64,000 nucleotides of DNA from Burkholderiales bacterium (GCA_014860355.1 JACZJV010000033.1:35294-99293); one strand, 5' to 3'. Numbered from the stretch's first letter, positions 8,841-18,726 are shown. A program made the numbers and translations. The notes: generated by a model from the letters alone, not told the origin.

Positions 8841-11228
8841 GTGAGCAATTTCATCGTCAGGAAAGTCGCCGTCCTCGGCGCCGGTGTCATGGGGGCGCAG
8901 ATCGCCGCCCATTGCGTCAACGCCAGGGTTCCCGTGGTGCTGTTCGACCTGCCGGCCAAGGAAGGCGCGAAGGACGGCATCGTGCTGCGCGCCATCGAAA
9001 ATCTGAAAAAGCTGAACCCGGCTCCATTCGGCGACAAGGATGACGCCGCTAATATCGAAGTGGGCAACTACGACGACAACCTCGAAGCCCTCAAAGACTG
9101 CGACCTCATCATCGAGGCGATCGCCGAGCGCATGGACTGGAAGCACGAGCTGTACAAGAAGGTGGCGCCCTACATCGCGCCGAATGCGATCTTCGCTTCG
9201 AACACCTCGGGGCTTTCGATCAGCTCGCTCTCCGAGGGCTTCGACGCGCAGCTGAAGGCGCGCTTTTGCGGCGTGCATTTCTTCAACCCGCCGCGCTATA
9301 TGCATCTGGTGGAACTGATTCCGACCGCCACCACCGCGGCGGACATTCTGGACCAGCTCGAAGGCTTTCTCACCACCACGCTGGGCAAGGGCGTGGTGCG
9401 GGCGAAAGATACGCCCAACTTCATCGCCAACCGCGTCGGCATCTTCGGCATGCTCGCGACCATGCACGAGGCGGAGAAATTCGGCCTCTCCTGCGATGTG
9501 GTGGACGACCTGACCGGCGCCAAGCTCGGACGCGCCAAGTCCGGGACCTTCCGCACCGCCGACGTGGTCGGCCTGGACACCATGGGCCACGTGATCAAGA
9601 CCATGCAGGACAATCTTGCGGACGACCCGTTTGCCGCGGTCTATCACACGCCCGAGGTACTGACGAAACTGGTGCAGGCGGGCGCCCTGGGCCAGAAGAC
9701 CGGCGCCGGCTTCTACAAGAAAGTCGGCAAGGATATCCAGCGCCTGGATTTTGCCAAGGGCGTATACGTCGCCGGCGGCGGCAAGGCGGAGGACATCATC
9801 GCGCGCATGCTCAAGGAGAAGGACCCGGCCAGGCGCATGAAGACCCTGCGCGAATCGAGCAACCCGCAGGCGCAGTTCCTCTGGGCGATATTCCGCGACG
9901 TGTTCCATTACATTGCGGTGCACCTGGAGTCGATTGCGGACAATGCGCGCGACATCGATTTCGCCATGCGCTGGGGCTTCGGCCAGGGCATAGGCCCGTT
10001 CGAGACCTGGCAGACGGCCGGCTGGCAGCAGGTCGCCGGCTGGATCAAGGAAGACATCGAGGCGGGCAAGGCCATCTGCAAGGCGCCGCTGCCGGATTGG
10101 GTGTTCGACGGGCGCAGCGGGGTACACACGCCCGAGGGTTCGTATTCGGCCGCGCGCAAGTGCTATGCGCCGCGCCCGGCGCTGGCGGTGTATCGGCGCC
10201 AGGTGTTTCGCGCACCGGTAGCGGGCGAGGCTGCCGCCGATGGAAGGACCGCCGGCACCACCGTGCTCGAGGACGATTCGGTGCGCATCTGGCATCAGGA
10301 CGACGATGTACTGATTCTTTCGCTGAAGACCAAGATGCACTCGATCGGACCCGGTGTGATCGCCGGCCTGGTCAGGGCGCTGGATGAGGCGGAAAAGAAC
10401 TACAAGGGACTGGTGCTGTGGAACGCCGATGCGGCGGCCGGCGGCGCGTTCTCGGTCGGGGCCGACCTGCAGGCGATGCTGCCGCTGTTCATGTCGGGCG
10501 GGGTCAAGGCGATAGAGCCCGCCGTGGCCGCGCTGCAGCAGGCGCATCTGGAGATGAAGTACGCCAACGTACCGGTGGTGGCCGCGGTCTCGGGCATGGC
10601 GCTCGGCGGTGGTTGCGAACTGCTGATGCATGCGGCCAGGCGCGTGGCCTCGATCGAGTCCTATATCGGGCTGGTGGAAGTCGGCGTCGGCCTGATTCCG
10701 GCAGGTGGCGGCCTGAAGGAGGCGGCGCTGCGCGCGGCCGCGGATGCCAGGGGCAACGATCTGCTGCAGTTCCTGAAGAATTACTTCATGAGCGCCGCCA
10801 CCGCGGCCGTGTCGAAGTCGGCGCTGGAAGCGAAAAAGTTGGGCTACCTCGCGGCCGGCGACCTCATCGTGTTCAATGCCTACGAATTGCTGCATGTGGC
10901 GAAGGTCGAGGCGCGCGCGATGTTCGATGCCGGCTATCGGCCGCCGCTGAAGACTCTGGTGCCGGTGGCCGGGCGCTACGGCATGGCGACCATCATGGCG
11001 CAGCTGGTAAACATGCGCGACGGCGGCTTCATTTCCGCGCACGACTACAAGCTGGGCGCGATGATCGCCGAGATCGTCTGCGGCGGTGAAGTCGAGGCCG
11101 GCAGCCTGGTGAGCGAACAATGGCTGCTCGATCTGGAGCGCAAGGCCTTCATGGAGCTGCTCAACCATCCCAAGACCCAGGAACGCATCATGGGCATGAT
11201 GCAGACCGGCAAACCGGTACGCAACTGA
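8841..11228 (+). CDS. 3-hydroxyacyl-CoA dehydrogenase/enoyl-CoA hydratase, FadN-type domain order
   Basis: Bifunctional beta-oxidation enzyme of 795 residues starting with GTG at 8841. The NAD-binding 3-hydroxyacyl-CoA dehydrogenase domain comes first (VAVLGAGVMGAQIAAHC, residues 8-24; SNTSGLSISSLS; GVHFFNPPRYMHLVELI, containing the catalytic His region). The crotonase hydratase domain is C-terminal (VVAAVSGMALGGGCELLMHA, about 582-601; VGVGLIPAGGG). This order is the reverse of E. coli FadB and matches Bacillus FadN. It is 24 bases downstream of the acyl-CoA dehydrogenase and 23 bases before the thiolase. Confidence 0.93.
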   Translation: MSNFIVRKVAVLGAGVMGAQIAAHCVNARVPVVLFDLPAKEGAKDGIVLRAIENLKKLNPAPFGDKDDAANIEVGNYDDNLEALKDCDLIIEAIAERMDWKHELYKKVAPYIAPNAIFASNTSGLSISSLSEGFDAQLKARFCGVHFFNPPRYMHLVELIPTATTAADILDQLEGFLTTTLGKGVVRAKDTPNFIANRVGIFGMLATMHEAEKFGLSCDVVDDLTGAKLGRAKSGTFRTADVVGLDTMGHVIKTMQDNLADDPFAAVYHTPEVLTKLVQAGALGQKTGAGFYKKVGKDIQRLDFAKGVYVAGGGKAEDIIARMLKEKDPARRMKTLRESSNPQAQFLWAIFRDVFHYIAVHLESIADNARDIDFAMRWGFGQGIGPFETWQTAGWQQVAGWIKEDIEAGKAICKAPLPDWVFDGRSGVHTPEGSYSAARKCYAPRPALAVYRRQVFRAPVAGEAAADGRTAGTTVLEDDSVRIWHQDDDVLILSLKTKMHSIGPGVIAGLVRALDEAEKNYKGLVLWNADAAAGGAFSVGADLQAMLPLFMSGGVKAIEPAVAALQQAHLEMKYANVPVVAAVSGMALGGGCELLMHAARRVASIESYIGLVEVGVGLIPAGGGLKEAALRAAADARGNDLLQFLKNYFMSAATAAVSKSALEAKKLGYLAAGDLIVFNAYELLHVAKVEARAMFDAGYRPPLKTLVPVAGRYGMATIMAQLVNMRDGGFISAHDYKLGAMIAEIVCGGEVEAGSLVSEQWLLDLERKAFMELLNHPKTQERIMGMMQTGKPVRN

Positions 11229-11251
11229 CGCGTCCCCCAAGGAGAACTGAA

Positions 11252-12448
11252 ATGAGCAAACAATTGCAAGACGCCTACATCGTCGCCGCGACCCGCACGC
11301 CCATCGGCAAAGCGCCACGCGGCATGTTCAAGTACATGCGCCCGGACGACCTGCTGGTGCGCGCGATCCAGTCCGCGCTGTCGCAGGTGCCGGGGCTGGA
11401 TCCGAAACTGATCGAGGATGCGATCGTCGGCTGTTCCTTCCCGGAAGCCGAACAGGGCCTCAACCTCGCGCGCATGGCGGTGCTGCTCGCGGGGCTGCCC
11501 AAGACCGTCGCCGGCGTGACCATCAACCGCTATTGCGCTTCGGGCATCACCGCGGTGGCGATGGCGGCCGACCGCATCCGCGTGGGGCAGGCGGACGTGA
11601 TGATAGCCGCCGGGGCGGAGTCGATGTCGATGGTGCCGATGATGGGTTATCACCCGTCGATGAACATGGGCATATTCAAGGACGAGAACATCGGCATGGC
11701 CTACGGCATGGGCCTGACCGCGGAGAACGTCGCCAAACAATGGAAGGTTACGCGCGAGGCGCAGGACGAGTTCTCGCTGCAGTCGCATCGAAAGGCGATT
11801 GCCGCGCAGCAGGCGGGCGAGTTCAAGGACGAGACGACGGCGGTCGAAATCGTCGAACGTTTTCCCGATCTCGCGAGCGGCAAGATAGACATCAGGACCC
11901 GCAGGGTCGATGCGGACGAAGGCGCGCGCGCCGACACCAATCTGGAATCGCTGGCGAAACTGCGGCCGGTGTTCTCGCCCAAGGGTTCGGTCACCGCCGG
12001 CAACAGTTCGCAGACTTCGGACGGCGCAGGCGCGCTGATCCTGGTCAGCGAGAAAATCCTCAAGCAGTTCGACCTGAGCCCGCTGGCGCGCTTCGCCTCG
12101 TTCGCGGTCAGGGGCGTGCCGCCGGAAATCATGGGCATCGGTCCGAAGGAAGCGATCCCCGTGGCCTGCAAGGCGGCGGGCATCACCCAGGATCAGATCG
12201 ACTGGTTCGAACTCAACGAAGCTTTCGCCGCGCAGTCGCTCGCAGTGATGCAGGACCTCGGCCTCGATCCGGCCAAGGTCAACCCGATGGGCGGCGCAAT
12301 CGCCCTGGGCCACCCGCTGGGGGCGACCGGTGCCATTCGTTCGGCCACCGTCATCCACGCTATGCGGCGCAAGAACCTGAAGTACGGCATGGTGACCATG
12401 TGCGTAGGCACGGGCATGGGCGCTGCGGGAATATTCGAGCGCGTGTAA
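11252..12448 (+). CDS. Acetyl-CoA C-acyltransferase (3-ketoacyl-CoA thiolase)
   Basis: Thiolase of 398 residues completing the beta-oxidation spiral by CoA-dependent release of acetyl-CoA. The active-site cysteine lies in NRYCASGITAVAMAADRI, the catalytic His in GGAIALGHPLGATGA and the second Cys in MCVGTGMGAAGIF near the C terminus. The ATG at 11252 has CCCAAGGAGAACTGA as ribosome-binding region. It is the last gene of the fad operon and is followed 40 bases later by a strong stem-loop terminator. A FadA/FadI-like role is certain; chain-length preference is not. Confidence 0.95.
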   Translation: MSKQLQDAYIVAATRTPIGKAPRGMFKYMRPDDLLVRAIQSALSQVPGLDPKLIEDAIVGCSFPEAEQGLNLARMAVLLAGLPKTVAGVTINRYCASGITAVAMAADRIRVGQADVMIAAGAESMSMVPMMGYHPSMNMGIFKDENIGMAYGMGLTAENVAKQWKVTREAQDEFSLQSHRKAIAAQQAGEFKDETTAVEIVERFPDLASGKIDIRTRRVDADEGARADTNLESLAKLRPVFSPKGSVTAGNSSQTSDGAGALILVSEKILKQFDLSPLARFASFAVRGVPPEIMGIGPKEAIPVACKAAGITQDQIDWFELNEAFAAQSLAVMQDLGLDPAKVNPMGGAIALGHPLGATGAIRSATVIHAMRRKNLKYGMVTMCVGTGMGAAGIFERV

Positions 12449-12488
12449 GTCCCGGCATGCGGCGCCTGCAATGATGCCGCTGCCCAGG

Positions 12489-12525
12489 AACGCCGCCGGC
12501 ACGCAATGCGCGCCGGCGGCGTTTT
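12489..12525 (+). terminator. Rho-independent-type terminator after the fad operon
   Basis: Perfect 12-base arms AACGCCGCCGGC and GCCGGCGGCGTT flank an 11-base loop, followed by a short T stretch (TTTT). It lies 40 bases past the thiolase stop and before the permease gene. Confidence 0.75.
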
Positions 12526-12676
12526 CCGTTGCCAACTGCCCGTACCGGCATCGACGCTATAATCGCGCATATTGCCGCGGACTCCGGCATGGGCGACGGG
12601 CCCGAGCGGCTCCCCTCTGTCGGCGTGCGCGCGGCGGCGTATCTTCCCGATGGGAATCAATGGAGCGTATCCGGGC

Positions 12677-13747
12677 ATGGCAGAAGATAAGGTCTTTCTG
12701 AAAAACGCGATCGAGGCCACCATCCGCATCGGCCTGCTGCTGGTGCTCGTGTCCTGGTGCTTCGAAATTGTTCGCCCTTTCATGATCCCGATCGCCTGGG
12801 GCGTCATTATCGCGGTGGCGGTGTTTCCGTACTACCGGTCTTTGACCGGCGCCCTGGGCGGACGCAGGGTGGCCGCGGCCGCACTGATGGCCTTGCTGGG
12901 CCTGGTAATCCTGATCACACCTGCGGCAATGCTCAGCGCCACGCTGGTCGAGGGCGCGCGCTGGATGTCGAAAAGCCTGCAGTCGGGTAGCCTGCAAATC
13001 CCGCCGCCCCCGGATTCGGTGCTGGGCTGGCCTTTGGTCGGAGAATGGGTGCATCAGTTCTGGGCGCTTGCGTCGGCGAATCTCTCAGGCGCGCTGGCCA
13101 CGCTCAGCCCCCAGCTCAAGGCTGCTGCCGGCTGGCTGCTGCCGGCGGCAGCGGGGGCGGGCTTCGGCGTGCTGCAATTCCTGATCGCCATAGTCATCGC
13201 CAGTTTCCTGTTGGCAACATCTGAAGACGGCGGCAAGGCCGCCCAGGCCATCGCCAGGCGAATTTCGGGCGAACGGGGGGCGGAGTTCGCCAAGCTGGCG
13301 GAGGCGACGGTGCGCAGCGTCACCAGCGGGATACTCGGGGTAGCGCTGATCCAGTCGCTGCTCGCGGGGATCGGCTTCCTCGCCGCAGGCATCCCCGGCG
13401 CCGGGCTCTGGGCCTTGCTCTGCCTGATCCTGAGCACCGTCCAGATCGGCGTGGTACCGATAGTGCTGCCCGCGGTGATCTACGTGTTTTCCACGGCAGG
13501 CACCGCTACCGCGGTGATCTTCCTTATCTGGAGTATCGGCGTCATGGTCATCGACAACATCCTCAAGCCCATCCTGCTCGGACGGGGGGTACAGGTGCCC
13601 ACGGCGGTGATTTTTGTCGGAGCGATCGGCGGATTCATCAGCTGGGGGATCATCGGTCTGTTCGTCGGGTCCGTGGTGCTGGTGCTCTCTTACAGGCTGA
13701 TTCTGGCGTGGATCGAAGAGGCGCCCGAAGCTGCGGCGCCAGGGTGA
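12677..13747 (+). CDS. AI-2E (TqsA/PerM) family membrane permease
   Basis: Inner-membrane protein of 356 residues with about eight hydrophobic segments and the AI-2E family layout: two N-terminal helices (IGLLLVLVSWCFEIVRPFMI...), an amphipathic middle part and the C-terminal signature VMVIDNILKPILLGRG with FVGAIGGF. The family includes the AI-2 exporter TqsA and ion or polyamine antiporters, so the substrate cannot be named. I chose ATG 12677, with GGAG eleven bases upstream; ATG 12650 in frame is an alternative that adds nine residues. It stands alone between the fad terminator and the multicopper oxidase region. Confidence 0.85.
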   Translation: MAEDKVFLKNAIEATIRIGLLLVLVSWCFEIVRPFMIPIAWGVIIAVAVFPYYRSLTGALGGRRVAAAALMALLGLVILITPAAMLSATLVEGARWMSKSLQSGSLQIPPPPDSVLGWPLVGEWVHQFWALASANLSGALATLSPQLKAAAGWLLPAAAGAGFGVLQFLIAIVIASFLLATSEDGGKAAQAIARRISGERGAEFAKLAEATVRSVTSGILGVALIQSLLAGIGFLAAGIPGAGLWALLCLILSTVQIGVVPIVLPAVIYVFSTAGTATAVIFLIWSIGVMVIDNILKPILLGRGVQVPTAVIFVGAIGGFISWGIIGLFVGSVVLVLSYRLILAWIEEAPEAAAPG

Positions 13748-14141
13748 TCCGGCAGGGCCTGCGCTGAAGACCACCCATGCCCCCGGGAAATACGGCACGA
13801 TGAACCTGCCGAACTAAAAGCAAGAATCCCGGCGAACAACGGACCGGCTACCGGTTCGCGCACGGTGCCGGAGCAGATGCTACGCGCCGGGCAATAGTCC
13901 GGCGTGTTGCGCGGCTGCGCCTGCGCAGCGGGTCCTTCAACGAACGAATCCCCACGACTTCCCTATTCGCCTGCCCCAGGCCTGGCAGGTGATCGTCAAG
14001 GCCTGATTCACCATTGTTGCGGCCACAAAGTGGGGGAGATGCCCCAACTTTTCCGGCCTGAGTACGTGAACTCGCCGGGCCATCGCGCCATGCGAAACTC
14101 AAGTCGATGACCCCGGACAAGAACCGCGCCTATTCCGCCAG

Positions 14142-14169
14142 CAGATTGATATCTGTGACATTTTTCACA
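14142..14169. promoter_or_regulatory. Candidate upstream activator dyads, unit A
   Basis: Two adjacent dyads: CAGAT-N4-ATCTG (14142-14155), overlapping TGTGA-N6-TCACA (14154-14169). The first is exactly conserved in unit B; the second is conserved except for one base in the right half. They lie about 50-75 bases upstream of the -24 element, a plausible place for an enhancer-binding protein. TGTGA-N6-TCACA is also the Crp consensus, so a CRP/FNR-family protein is an alternative. Confidence 0.4.
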
Positions 14170-14216
14170 TTTTTGGGCTGGATCCTAAGCTATAACCATT
14201 CTCAATTAGTGGTTTC

Positions 14217-14231
14217 TGGCACAGCTGTTGC
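14217..14231 (+). promoter_or_regulatory. Sigma-54 promoter of oxidase unit A
   Basis: TGGCAC-N5-TTGC with GG and GC in the correct -24/-12 spacing. It lies 133 bases before the oxidase ATG, and an equivalent element exists at the same place in unit B. Confidence 0.75.
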
Positions 14232-14363
14232 GTTGAGGTGCTTAAGCCTCGTATTTGTGGGTCTAGTGCCCAAAACCGACGGGTCAGTACGCCCAGCTGT
14301 GCAGCGCCGGCATGAAACATGCCGACATTTGGATATTTTCTGAATTCGAAGGGAGTAGCAAAA

Positions 14364-16961
14364 ATGTCTTTCTTTATCTCGAGCAAGGATTCAAAAACAC
14401 GTCAGCGCGAAGCCGAAAATGCGATGCGGAATCGGGCTGAGGTCATCAAGGCGCGATCCTCGGGCACGATGTCCCGGCGCGATTTCGTCAAAGCCGGGGT
14501 GTACACTACCGGCGGCCTGCTGGTTCCGATCTCCGGCCTGAGCCCCTTTGCCAGGAGCGCCTATGCCGCGGTTCCTACGGGTGCTCCGCGCAGCCCGCTG
14601 CCGTACGACAAGCCGTTTCAGGCGCCGCTGCTGCGTTGCCACAATCTGACGCCGCAACCGCTCACCTCTACCGGGGGCCCCGACGCTCAGCTGATGTGGC
14701 CTGGCGCCATGGGCGAGCGGCCCGCGCAGCGCAGGTCTAACCATGCAGAGATCATTCGCCACAATGTCAAGCTCGCCAACGCCAGCAACAGCGGAAACGT
14801 CAGCGTGAACGGGACGACCGGGCCTGCAGAAGGACGGGCACCCGGTGAAGCCTTCGCGCATCAGCGCTGGGACGACCTGGTCAATGCCAAGCCGGGGCCG
14901 GATGGAGAAGTATCCCACCCCCTGGGTCCGGTGGGTTTCACCATGTCCGTCGGACAGATCGCGCCCAACACCAGCTTCCACCTTGGTGACCCGCGCTGGC
15001 CGGCGCAGGAACCCTGCAAGGTCTGGACGTTTTCGGAGGGGCGGTTCCAGCGGGGAACCTTGCCGGTCAGCCTGATGCAGGCCCGCTATGGCGAAACTGT
15101 GATCAACCGCATCTACAACAACCTGCCGTTCTACGACCCGCAATGGGGGTCTGCCTGCTTCCCCGACTGCGGCAATACCACCGGCGGGGACTACGGGTCT
15201 GCCAAGAACGGCGGCCTGTGGGACACCAGCAACGGCGGCTGGGGACGCCAGGAACCGGCCATCCACAACCACAATGGCCACAACGGCTCCAACAGCGACG
15301 GCGCGCAGAACTGCCACTTCTTCCCGGGGCAGTACTACGACTACAACTACAGCCTGATGCTCGCCCGGCGCGATGCCGGCCTGAGAGACTCCAAGGGTCG
15401 CGATCTGGACAAGCTGCTCAACGTGAAGAGGGGAGATCCCCGCTGCTCGACGCCGACGGACGACGGCGGCATCATCAAGCTGCCGGGCGACTTCCGCGAA
15501 ATCCAGGGCAGCCTCTGGTTCCACGACCACCGCATCTCCTACACCTCGGAGAACGTGTACAAGGGCTATGCCGCGCTGCTCGAGTACTTCAGCGGCACCG
15601 ACCGCGGCTATGAAAGGCCGGGTCTGAGCGCCGAGGCGGACGCGGTCAACCTGCGCCTGCCCAGCGGCTGGCGCAACAAGAAGACCTGGGGCAACCGCGA
15701 TTTCGACGTCTACCTGCTGATCCAGGACGTGGCTTTCGACCAGGACGGCCAGCTGCGCTTCGACATTTTCGACACCAACGGATTCTGCGGCGACGTGATG
15801 CACGTCAACTTCCAGTGGAAGCCGAACATGGACGTGCTTCCGCGCAAGTACCGCTTCCGCACTCTGAGCGCGGGCATGTCGCGCTGGGTCAAGCTGGGCA
15901 TTTCCGACAGCCTGGACCCTGGTCGCGCGAACCCGGTACCGATCACCGTCATCGCCAACGACGGCAACATCAACCCGCGATACCTGCGGAACATGACGGA
16001 GATGGACATCCAGGGGACGGCGGAGCGTTACGACTTCGTCATCGACTTCTCCAAGTACGCGCCCGGCACCAAGCTCTATATGGTCAACATGCTCAAGCAT
16101 TCGTCCGGAGAGGCGTTCAGCAAGATCTGCAACCTGAAAGAGGCGCTTTCGTCCAAGGAGCAGAGGGACGATCCCGCGCTGGGCGCGATCATGCAGTTCA
16201 CCGTCGCCAGCGAAGTCCCGAGCGTGGACGAGCCCGGCGCGATGAACACCATCGCCAACAGCTGCGGCGCCAACGACATGAGCCTGATCAACGATCCGGG
16301 TGCAGACTGGGAAATCCCCACTGTCGAGCCGGTCAGGACCAGGGTCATCGAGGTCGTCAGCGGCGGCGACGGCGGCGGCCTGCCTTGGGACCACCCGACC
16401 GGTCCCGAGCCCTGGGGCATGAAAGTGAATGGCGGGGCTGCCTACCACGCCGACATGCGCCGGGTTTCGAATCTGCCGCGGCCGGGGGACATCGAGCACT
16501 GGACCGTCCTCAGCGGCGGCGGCTGGGGCCACCCCGTTCACCTGCACTTCGAGGAAGGCAAGACCTTGAAGCGGAACAACAAGGCGTCGTCCCTGCACCC
16601 GCAGGAAAGGAATATGCGCAAGGACGTCTGGCACGTAGGCCAGACCGGCAATGTCACTTTCCAGGTAACCTTCGGCGAGTTCGGCGGAGCCTACGTGAAC
16701 CACTGCCACAACACGGTGCACGAAGACAACGCCATGCTGTTGCGCTACGACATCATCCGCGGCAACAGCAACGCCAGCGGCATAGACGACATCCATGTCA
16801 CGGTGCTGCCGACCCCGGATCCGCGTCCCGAAGGCGTGACCTACGTGGATTCGTGTTACCTGGCCGAAGGCAATCCGCAGGGCTTCGATACTGGAGTCGA
16901 GGTGTGCAAGAGCCACGATATCGGTGATGCGGTAGAGTCCACCGACCCGAGAACTCTGTAA
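14364..16961 (+). CDS. Tat-exported multicopper oxidase, copy A
   Basis: Large multicopper oxidase of 865 residues, exported by the twin-arginine route (MSRRDFVKAG near residue 40, then a hydrophobic stretch ending ARSAYA). Copper ligand motifs are complete: HNHNGH (301-306), WFHDH (H387, H389), HPVHLH (723-728) and HCHNTVHEDNAM (780-791), the last giving T1 Cys781, His786 and axial Met791. It should therefore carry T1, T2 and T3 copper and reduce O2 while oxidising metal ions, phenols or a redox protein. It is longer than laccases (~500) and shorter than Mn oxidases such as MofA/MnxG; the substrate is unknown. The ATG follows GAAGGGAG. The downstream SCO gene probably supplies copper. Confidence 0.92.
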   Translation: MSFFISSKDSKTRQREAENAMRNRAEVIKARSSGTMSRRDFVKAGVYTTGGLLVPISGLSPFARSAYAAVPTGAPRSPLPYDKPFQAPLLRCHNLTPQPLTSTGGPDAQLMWPGAMGERPAQRRSNHAEIIRHNVKLANASNSGNVSVNGTTGPAEGRAPGEAFAHQRWDDLVNAKPGPDGEVSHPLGPVGFTMSVGQIAPNTSFHLGDPRWPAQEPCKVWTFSEGRFQRGTLPVSLMQARYGETVINRIYNNLPFYDPQWGSACFPDCGNTTGGDYGSAKNGGLWDTSNGGWGRQEPAIHNHNGHNGSNSDGAQNCHFFPGQYYDYNYSLMLARRDAGLRDSKGRDLDKLLNVKRGDPRCSTPTDDGGIIKLPGDFREIQGSLWFHDHRISYTSENVYKGYAALLEYFSGTDRGYERPGLSAEADAVNLRLPSGWRNKKTWGNRDFDVYLLIQDVAFDQDGQLRFDIFDTNGFCGDVMHVNFQWKPNMDVLPRKYRFRTLSAGMSRWVKLGISDSLDPGRANPVPITVIANDGNINPRYLRNMTEMDIQGTAERYDFVIDFSKYAPGTKLYMVNMLKHSSGEAFSKICNLKEALSSKEQRDDPALGAIMQFTVASEVPSVDEPGAMNTIANSCGANDMSLINDPGADWEIPTVEPVRTRVIEVVSGGDGGGLPWDHPTGPEPWGMKVNGGAAYHADMRRVSNLPRPGDIEHWTVLSGGGWGHPVHLHFEEGKTLKRNNKASSLHPQERNMRKDVWHVGQTGNVTFQVTFGEFGGAYVNHCHNTVHEDNAMLLRYDIIRGNSNASGIDDIHVTVLPTPDPRPEGVTYVDSCYLAEGNPQGFDTGVEVCKSHDIGDAVESTDPRTL

Positions 16962-16994
16962 ACACCAGCGCTCGCCAGCAACATTGCGAGCATC

Positions 16995-17028
16995 CCGGGG
17001 GGCGCGCCCGAAAGGCGCGGCCCCCCGG
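16995..17028 (+). other. GC-rich stem-loop between oxidase A and SCO A
   Basis: The strand can pair CCGGGGGGCGCGCC with GGCGCGGCCCCCCGG around a 5-base loop. It has no T-run, so it is more likely an mRNA processing or stability element, or a weak attenuator, than a terminator. An equivalent hairpin is at the same place in unit B. Confidence 0.55.
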
Positions 17029-17068
17029 ATTCTGTGCAAACCACAAAGCTACAAGGGTAGGAAATATC

Positions 17069-18142
17069 ATGAGCAAAAGGCTAGCCACATCCGCATTTCT
17101 TTTTCTTGCTGTTTGGATATCCGGAATATCCGGCGGCGCCGCCTGGGCGAAGGGCACTCCCTGGGGTGCGAACTACTTCCCCAACGTACCCCTGGTGGAC
17201 CAGGACGGAAAGACCTACCTCTTCTATGACGATCTGCTCAAAGACAAGAAGGTGATGATCGACTTCGTGTTTGCGCTCTGCGACCAGGGTTGCCCGCTGG
17301 ACACCGCGAACATGGCAAGGGTGCAGAAGCTGCTGGGTCCGCGCATCGGCAAAGACATCTACATGTATTCGATCACATTGGATCCGGAAAACGATACGCC
17401 GCAAAAGCTGAAGGAGTACGCCGAACAGTACGGGGCCCGGCCAGGCTGGAAGTTCCTCACCGGCAAGCGCGAGGACATCGATGCCGTACGCGACAAGCTA
17501 GGACAGCGATCGGACAAGGAAACGCACGCCAACGCCGTCCAAGTGGCGGACGTTGCGAGCGGCCGCTGGATCAGGATTCCCTTGGCTGCAGACCCGGGCT
17601 ACATCGTCACGGAAGTCAATAACGCGCTGTATCCGGAATGGTCTGTGGGAAAAAAGCTCAAGAGCTATGCGAACGCTAAGACGTCCGAGATCTTCGGACC
17701 GGGGCAGGTGATGTTCGCGAGCCGCTGCGCCGGCTGCCATGCTTTCGGCAAGGAGCTATTGGGGCCGGATCTGATGGGGGTTACGGCACGCCGCAGCCCT
17801 GACTGGCTCGCAAACTTTATCGCGGCACCCAACGAGATGCGGGCGCGCAAGGATCCCATCGCATTGGAACTCGCCAAAAATCACAAAGTGCTGATGCCGA
17901 ACCTGAAATTGACCAAGAAAGAGGTGGGAGAGATGCTCGCCTACCTGCAGGCCAAGAGCGTTCCCGTACCGGCTCCGGCGGCAAAGCAGGCGCTGATGAC
18001 CGCCGATGCAACGGGGGCGGCACAGTCTGGCGCCCTGGCGCACGACCACAGTCAGCATGATCGCAGTCAGCATGATCACAGTCAGCACGAGCACGCCCAG
18101 CACGACCACGCCCAGCATGATCACGGTAGCGCGCAGGAGTAA
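17069..18142 (+). CDS. SCO1/SenC-cytochrome c fusion with His-rich tail, copy A
   Basis: Exported protein of 357 residues. After a signal peptide (cleavage near AAWA) comes a SCO/thioredoxin-like domain with the copper-binding CDQGCP pair (C71, C75) and a possible third ligand in THANAV. It is followed by a mono-haem cytochrome c domain (CAGCH, 220-224; candidate axial Met in VLMPNL). The C terminus is a repetitive HDHSQ/HDHAQ tail of about 30 residues rich in His. SCO proteins deliver Cu(I), so this is a likely copper chaperone and electron carrier for the adjacent oxidase. It lies about 107 bases after the oxidase in the same transcription unit. Confidence 0.9.
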   Translation: MSKRLATSAFLFLAVWISGISGGAAWAKGTPWGANYFPNVPLVDQDGKTYLFYDDLLKDKKVMIDFVFALCDQGCPLDTANMARVQKLLGPRIGKDIYMYSITLDPENDTPQKLKEYAEQYGARPGWKFLTGKREDIDAVRDKLGQRSDKETHANAVQVADVASGRWIRIPLAADPGYIVTEVNNALYPEWSVGKKLKSYANAKTSEIFGPGQVMFASRCAGCHAFGKELLGPDLMGVTARRSPDWLANFIAAPNEMRARKDPIALELAKNHKVLMPNLKLTKKEVGEMLAYLQAKSVPVPAPAAKQALMTADATGAAQSGALAHDHSQHDRSQHDHSQHEHAQHDHAQHDHGSAQE

Positions 18143-18726
18143 GGTGGGGTAGATCGGGCGCCGCGCCAGCCGGCAGGCAATACGCCCGGGGCGCAGGCGC
18201 AAGACGTCGACCCACGGTGGCTGCAGATTGCCCGCATGGCCCAGCGTATGGAACCGGGGCTGCGAGGGGAAGCGCGGAATCTGCGCTGCAGCCCGTTCTT
18301 CGATGAGCGCCTGTTCTGACCGCCGCCTAGTAGTTGGCAGTACGCGGCCCGACGACTTCGCCGTTCTACCGCTAGTAGCTGCGCGCCTTTTCGCAGCTGC
18401 CCTACATCGGTCCGGCATTTGCGCGGCCTCCCCGGTCTCCTGCCGTCTTTTCAATGTCTTGCCGGACCTGAGCACCTCATCAGCTGAATTTTGCGCAGCA
18501 GCGGCCTGCACGCGTCCGCGTCGAATTCGAACGGGAATCCACGACTTCTGGAATATAGCGCCCCCGGCACTGCAAGTTATCGGCAGAGCCTGATTCCCCA
18601 TCTTTGTGGGAAAAAAGGGCGAGGTACCCCAAACTTCCCAGCCAAGGTGCGCAGCCTCGCCGGGCCATTGCACTAGGCGCAGGCTAAGTTGATGACATTA
18701 GAAGATAAACGCGCTTATTCCGCCAG

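Larger units (their letters stand above)
13748..14363. other. Intergenic leader of oxidase unit A (616 bases, no gene)
   Basis: No coding frame here looks real. From about 13,940 onward the sequence aligns by eye with 18,528-18,948 upstream of the second oxidase. The shared parts include a region ending in GCCTGATT, the block TATTCCGCCAGCAGATTG, a TGTGACATTTTT box, CTATAACCATT and the sigma-54 promoter. The first ~190 bases show nothing recognisable. Confidence 0.7.
13940..18142 (+). repeat. Tandem duplication, unit A (leader + multicopper oxidase + SCO/cytochrome c)
   Basis: This block and 18,528-22,877 carry the same ordered elements: conserved leader with dyads and sigma-54 promoter, oxidase gene, GC-rich stem-loop, SCO-cytochrome gene. 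The offset is about 4.6 kb. Oxidase sequences are highly similar over nearly their whole length, with differences concentrated in a few loops. The copies have diverged, so the duplication is not very recent. Confidence 0.9.

Noticed and set aside
7047..11318. A 1423-codon open frame on the minus strand
   Set aside because: It is antisense to three clear beta-oxidation genes and its translation shows no domain; long shadow frames are expected at this GC content.
14391..17039. An 882-codon open frame on the minus strand opposite oxidase A (and a similar one opposite oxidase B)
   Set aside because: It mirrors the codon periodicity of the oxidase gene and shows no recognisable motif; the sense strand has complete copper motifs and a promoter.
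18143..18527. Remnant of a ubiT-like gene left by the tandem duplication
   Set aside because: A few minus-strand words (RLARR) resemble the ubiT region downstream of unit B, but the match is too short and GC-biased to support a pseudogene.
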